From Calycina herbarum (taxonomy: Eukaryota; Ascomycota; Leotiomycetes; Helotiales; Pezizellaceae): a stretch of 11,722 nucleotides of DNA. Shown piece by piece: positions 7,714-11,722 of the stretch; position 1 is the first letter of the stretch; every line of letters starts with the position of its first letter. The position numbers were made by a program, and so were the translations under genes. The notes under the pieces are model-generated. The model was not told the DNA's origin. It worked only from the letters and a program-made list of their open reading frames with translations, and did no database searches. The DNA is taken from positions 1 through 11,722 of the forward strand of contig LLEY01000367.1 in the NCBI GenBank assembly GCA_001414485.1, read 5' to 3'.

Positions 7714-9369
7714 ATAGAAATTTAAATATAAGAAGCACGAATCATCTTAGCTATCGAGGCTATCTGTTTAGCTAAAAAGCTAAGTCGTCGGTCTACTACG
7801 AAAATCTATAATATTTCTGAATCTACGCTCCGACTTCGAATAAACAGTTATACTACTCTTTATAAACGTCTACTACTAAACCTTAAATTAAACAACCTAG
7901 AGGAGAAGGTGATTATTCGATATATACTTAATCTAGATATAAGAGGATTTGCGCCCTAGCTAGCTAGTATAGAAGATATAGCGAATTATATCCTCGAATC
8001 GTAGAGAGGAAGACGTGTTAGTAAGCTCTAGGTATCTCGATTTATACAACGTCGACTAGAATTAAAGACGCGTTTTAATCGTGTTTACGACTTTTAAAGA
8101 GCCTTATACGAAGATCTAGAGCTTATTAGCGCGTGGTTTTAACTTATAGAGAATATAAGAGTAAAATACAGTGTTTTAGATTACGACTTCTATAACTTTA
8201 ATAAGACAGGCTTTATAATAGGTATTATAAGCCTAGCTATAGTTGTTATACGCGCCGATCAACGTAGTAGAGGTAAGACAGTTTAGCTAGGTAATCGAGA
8301 ATAGGCTATAGTAATTACTTATATAAATAGCGAGGGTTAGAACGTGCCTCTATTTTTAGTAGTTTAAGAGAAGAATTATCTTAAGAATTAGTATACTAAG
8401 AGCGGCCTTCTATATAACTGGGTTATTAAACCTATAAACAATAGATAGATAAATAATAAGACAGGTCTAGAATAGCTTTAGCACTTTAATAAGTATACTA
8501 CTGCTTATATAAGAGGTCTATATCGAATACTAGTATTAGATAGGTATAAGAGTTACGAATTAGCCGAATTCCAAGAGTATTATAAGGCTTATAATATTAT
8601 AACTCTTTACCTGCCTTCTTACTCTTCTTATCTTACTTAGCTACTCGGCGTTAGGTGTTTTAGTATATTAAAACGGGTATATAGTCGCTAAATTAAGACT
8701 TTTATTAAAGCTTATATCAACTACATTACTAAGGTCGAGTTCTTTCTCGCTGTTAAAGCAGCGTATTTAGAATTAATAATAGCCTAAAACGCCTAGGCTA
8801 GATTCTACAGAGCTAGCTTAGTGCCTTTTAATCTCTAAGCTATAATATCAAAGCTTGATATCTGATTATAAACTACTATACCTACTAGCCCCTCTTCTAC
8901 AGACGCCGACCCTTAGGTCTTATAGACCTCTTATAACCTAACCGATACTCTTTTATAAACAACTTTAGTTAAGAATCGTATTACACGTTATTAAGGAAGC
9001 TTACTAACGCTTATTTTTCAAACAGTTACTACGTTAGTAAAGAGTATAGAGCGGTTAGTATATGAAGTAACCTTTTTATTAGCAGAGGTCTATACTCTTT
9101 AAGCAGTAAATAAAGCCCTTAGTAAGCGTCGTAGGGCTAAAAAGACTCGAGTCTATTAAGGAGGTGTACTTACTATAGAGGATACGTAGGACGAATTAGC
9201 TTAAAGAGAGGCAGAGGAACAGACTCGACGCGATAGACGTTTTAAGAGAGGGAGGCAAAATAAGAGATAACCCTCTAAGCAACGGTGTAGTACTTATAGA
9301 AAGACTAGTTATAATATATAAACTTATTAAGAGGCTATAGATATATCTAGTTTATTAGATTCTAAGTAG
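7714..9369 (+). pseudogene. Fot1/pogo DDE transposase, RIP-inactivated
   Basis: About 552 codons in one frame with many TAA/TAG, close to the usual Fot1 transposase length. The start is taken as ATA at 7714, a likely mutated ATG that leads directly into E-A-R-I-I-L-A at 7732. Domains: psq-type helix-turn-helix (residues about 7-50); CENP-B-type helix-turn-helix (about 65-125); DDE catalytic core. The first catalytic Asp (8200-8202, residue 163) reads AAT, Asn. The second is intact at 8539 (residue 276). The third, exactly 35 residues on (8647, residue 312), reads GGC, Gly; this last change is not of RIP type. A C-terminal CCHC knuckle at 9286-9327 keeps its first Cys, but the other three ligands are Tyr. 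The protein would have cut and pasted the element at TA; it cannot now. The stop is probably TAG at 9367. Confidence 0.93.
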
Positions 9370-9422
9370 TTTTAGTTAATTTAATATATTATAGTTATTT
9401 AATTATATTCTAAAGTAATAAG

Positions 9423-9476
9423 GTAGAGGAAAAGTATATAAGGTACTAATATACGTAGAGTACTAATAAACTACGT
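9423..9476 (-). repeat. Pogo right terminal inverted repeat
   Basis: 54 bp ending CTACGT and followed by TA. It pairs with 7616-7669; the six differences are transitions. Confidence 0.92.
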
Positions 9477-9540
9477 TATATTAAACAAACTATATATAGT
9501 AGATCCTTTAAACCTTTCTTATATATATAGTATAAGTACG

Positions 9541-9684
9541 AAAATCCTTTATAGTTAAGATATAAGGTCTTATATAAAAATTCTTTATAGTTAAGATATA
9601 AGGTCTTATATAAAAATCCTTTATAGTTGAGATATAAGGCCTTATACGAAAATCCTTTATAGTTAAAATATACGGTTTTATACG
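9541..9684. repeat. 36-bp tandem repeat, four contiguous copies
   Basis: Units start at 9541, 9577, 9613 and 9649, each 36 bp with no spacers. The consensus opens AAAATCCTTTATAGTTAAG and ends in a short dyad, AAGGYCTT (in full AAGGCCTT in unit 3). Copies differ mainly by transitions. The array lies between the pogo element and the second gag and probably belongs to the leader of the second gypsy-like element. Confidence 0.92.
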
Positions 9685-9792
9685 AATATAATAGTCTAAA
9701 GTATATAGTAGACGACTATAAATACGATAAAGAATATAAATTTAGTAGACGTATAGAGACCTATATAAGGACCTCCGTAGTAGTTAATAGAC

Positions 9793-10850
9793 ATGTTTAA
9801 CTAGTAGTAGCGAGAGATATAGCTTCTTAATAAAAGTTAGAACTAATTAATAGCTAACCTTTCTAGCTATTAAGAAGAAGTCTTTATAAGGCTTAAAAGA
9901 AGACTTCCTTCTTCTAATCTTCTATAACCTACACCTACGCCTACCTCGACACTAGTATTAGTTATAAATACTAATCGTAAGCTAAAACACCGTCTTCTAT
10001 ACCTAGAAAGATACGATAGAAGTATATCTAACCTCTTTTCTTAATTTAAAAGCCTTTTACAAGCGAAGCTAGAAATCGACAGTCTATTAATTAGATAAGA
10101 GAAGAAAAGAGTCTAGTACGTCTTTAGAAGACTCTTAGAAGACGTAGCTATAAGGATTTTTCCTTAGATAGAATACGCTTACTTAGAGAATAAGTTTATA
10201 GTTGTAGAATTTTTAGAATAGCTTCGTATAGTGTTCTATAACCCTCGGCTATAGTAAAAAGCACTTAGCTAGATTAACTAAACAAAGTAAAACCAACGGC
10301 CTTTTAGCGAATTCCTTAACGAATTCGATCAGCTAATTCTAAAAGCTTCTAGCTAGAGATAGAACAACGTAATTAAGAAGGGTTACTTAAAGGCTACTCT
10401 TAGTACAAAGCTAATTACTATAACTGTTAGTATCTAAGAAGATAGTATCTATAATAGATACTATAAATAATTATAAATAATTACTAATTAGCTAAACGAA
10501 GTTAATAATCTTATCTCTTAGTAAACGAAGAAGCCTTAAACGATTTTATCTAGAGCTAGAACTATATACGAATCTAAAGATAGTTTCTTATATAATATAA
10601 TAGACTAGGAACTAACTATAGTAGTCTTCTCTACTTAATCAAAGGAACTACGATAAGACTTAGACGAAGTCTTTACTAAAAGAAGAAGCTTAGGCCTCTA
10701 TCTAAGATATAGACTTAAAGAATACTAAGTCTAGAATTATAAGACGAAGATAAAGTAGATAATAAAGAAGGTCTAGGCAGCTCTTACCTAGAGGGAAGAC
10801 GTTAAAAGGATCGTAGAAGTCTCTAAATCTAATAATTCGAGAAAAGAATA
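9793..10850 (+). pseudogene. Second Ty3/gypsy-like element, Gag remnant
   Basis: The frame with codons starting at 9793, 9796 and so on is readable from a Pro/Thr-rich segment (9928-9960) through a Retrotrans_gag-like core (about 10000-10440), including F-x-E-F-L-N-E-F-D-Q-L at about 10300-10333. It ends at a zinc knuckle at 10699-10740 that still shows C-X2-C-X4-H-X4-C spacing, but with all four ligands changed to Tyr. Many TAA/TAG stops break it. The ATG at 9793 is the only candidate start upstream and is followed closely by stops. The protein would have formed the particle and packaged RNA. It differs from the gag-like region of the first gypsy, so this is a separate family. Confidence 0.75.
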
Positions 10851-10925
10851 GCTTCTAGTAAAAGACGCTATTAGAAGCAGAAGAAGGTTTTAAAAGAAGT
10901 AGTAAAAGAATAGATTAAGTTTTAA

Positions 10926-11300
10926 GAGAAGTTAATAGACAGTTCTCTGTTTTTAGTTTCTATATTAGTTAATAAAGAATGTTTTATAAAGACTCTTCTT
11001 AACTCTAGATATTTATTATATAGACTTATTAGCTCCTTCTTTACTACCTAGAATAACCTTCATCGTATTCCTATCTTCTTTTAAGAGCTCTCTAGCTTTA
11101 ATACCCTCTTAGATAACATAGTAACAGAAGTCGCTACTATTTCTTTAGATATTAACAGATACTATAAAGCTAGGTCGTTTCTCTATGTTTGTATTATCTC
11201 AGTTCCTTGGACTCTATTATAAAGAATTCTTAGCCTTAGATAAGACGTTGACTTACCTACCCCTCTACCTTCTGCTTATACTAACTCTAATTAAACTTAG
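10926..11300 (+). pseudogene. Second gypsy-like element, start of Pol (protease), truncated at right arm
   Basis: The readable frame changes from codon phase 1 (gag) to phase 0, a -1 relation as in many gag/pol elements. It shows a retropepsin-like region: the active site at 11001-11009 reads N-S-R where D-S-G is expected, and further on V-T-E-V-A-T-I-S-L-D-I (about 11130-11162) followed by a Phe/Tyr-rich strand matches the core of fungal gypsy proteases. The frame stops at the inner edge of the right inverted arm; reverse transcriptase and integrase of this element are missing. CpA and TpG are clearly more common here than in the rest of the nest, so mutation was weaker near this end. Confidence 0.6.
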
Positions 11301-11476
11301 TATAATAATATATTAGTATCTAGTATACTTAGACATAAGTGCTTAAGTGTATATAGACCTAAAAGTTAAGCTTAGTCAGAATACCACGTGACCTCGTGGT
11401 TCAGATGTGTCTAGAGCACTCTAGAGCAACGCGTTAAGTTTTGTATATTAATTACATATACTTCCGCATGCGTATT
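11301..11476 (-). repeat. Right arm of long inverted repeat
   Basis: 176 bp, the reverse complement of 1990-2163 at about 97 percent by eye. On its inner side it meets the truncated second gypsy, and on its outer side it is cut exactly where the second copia LTR starts. The left arm may continue a further dozen bases outward, which suggests the LTR inserted into this arm and split it. Confidence 0.9.
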
Positions 11477-11722
11477 TGTTAAAATGGTCACGCAAGAGGG
11501 CAGAAGGCAGAAGTCAAGGGTATAAATTATGTGTATATGTGTGTGTGTATATGTGTGTGTGTATATCCTGGGTAGACGTCCCAGGACCTAGTTATATACA
11601 CATGTGTATAAAGGACTCTTTGTATATACGCATTCGGAATACGTATGCGGTGTACAAAGGACTCTTTGTATATACGTATACGGAATACGGATGCGGTGTA
11701 CAAAGGACTCTTTGTATATACG
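11477..11722 (-). mobile_element. Copia LTR copy 2, runs off right edge
   Basis: It begins TGTTAAAATGG, matching the first LTR from 1683 onward, with the same microsatellite (shorter), hairpin (11566-11586) and 46-bp repeats (11604, 11650, 11696). No primer-binding site or ORF lies on its left, so that end faces flanking DNA. It is either the 3' LTR of another minus-strand copia lying to the right or a solo LTR. The five bases before it, GTATT, would be the expected target duplication. Near identity to copy 1 points to recent activity of this family. Confidence 0.88.

Larger units (their letters stand above)
7616..9476 (+). mobile_element. Complete Fot1/pogo-type DNA transposon, inactive, 1861 bp
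   Basis: The element is bounded by 54-bp terminal inverted repeats (7616-7669 and 9423-9476), flanked on each side by TA (7614-7615 and 9477-9478), the target duplication of the Tc1/mariner superfamily. It carries one transposase frame. Size, repeat length and flanks fit fungal Fot1-like elements. It interrupts the leader region of the second gypsy-like element, so it inserted after that element. Differences between the two repeat arms are all transitions, several in CpA/TpG context. Confidence 0.92.

Noticed and set aside
9541..9684. CRISPR-like repeat array
   Set aside because: The 36-bp units are contiguous with no spacers, and the setting is a fungal transposon nest.
2164..11300. The two gypsy remnants being halves of one element
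   Set aside because: Each has its own gag-like region and its own protease active site, and the gag regions are unlike each other.
1990..11476. Inverted arms as the two LTRs of one of the gypsy elements
   Set aside because: LTRs are direct repeats, whereas these arms are inverted, and both gypsy elements are truncated at the arms.
1990..11476. A large cargo transposon of the Starship type
   Set aside because: No tyrosine-recombinase captain gene or host-like cargo gene can be read on either strand.
11301..11476. Helitron end
   Set aside because: No TC start or CTRRT end preceded by a hairpin at the arm boundaries, and both ends are inverted copies, which Helitrons lack.

Overview
The window is transposon-dense, AT-rich DNA. 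It most likely comes from a filamentous ascomycete (Pezizomycotina) whose genome uses repeat-induced point mutation (RIP). The clues are a Ty3/gypsy chromovirus with a chromodomain, a Fot1/pogo DNA transposon and a Ty1/copia element. In addition, CpA and TpG are strongly replaced by TpA over most of 2164-10900. Host and species are inferred from element types only. I see no host housekeeping gene, tRNA, rRNA or CRISPR array.

Layout. (1) Positions 1-1683, minus strand: the first 561 codons of an uninterrupted Ty1/copia Gag-Pol ORF that runs off the left edge. Its 5' LTR begins at 1683 and extends right to about 1976. The LTR holds a TG microsatellite, a hairpin and 46-bp tandem repeats. (2) Positions 1990-2163 and 11301-11476: two arms of a nearly identical inverted repeat (174 and 176 bp). 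(3) Between the arms, from left to right: a 5'-truncated, RIP-destroyed Ty3/gypsy chromovirus (2164-6329, plus); a RIP-damaged coiled-coil ORF remnant on the minus strand (about 6421-6960); a second gypsy-like element on the plus strand (possible LTR at 7101, gag and protease at 9793-11300), cut off at the right arm; and, nested in the leader of that second element, a complete but dead Fot1/pogo transposon (7616-9476) with 54-bp terminal inverted repeats and TA flanks. (4) Positions 11477-11722: a second copy of the copia LTR, same orientation as the first, running off the right edge.

How the parts relate. Nothing here reads as a cooperating gene set; it is a layered transposon graveyard with a young copia family at its edges. 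The old layers keep their reading frames almost without indels. Their stop codons and most of their broken catalytic residues are C-to-T or G-to-A changes in CpA/TpG context, whereas the copia ORF and its two LTR copies are nearly unmutated. The most unusual points are the nearly identical inverted arms around strongly mutated cargo, an in-frame duplication of about 102 codons in the gag-like part of the first gypsy, the repeated conversion of zinc ligands to tyrosine, and a copia protease motif reading D-T-A-A.
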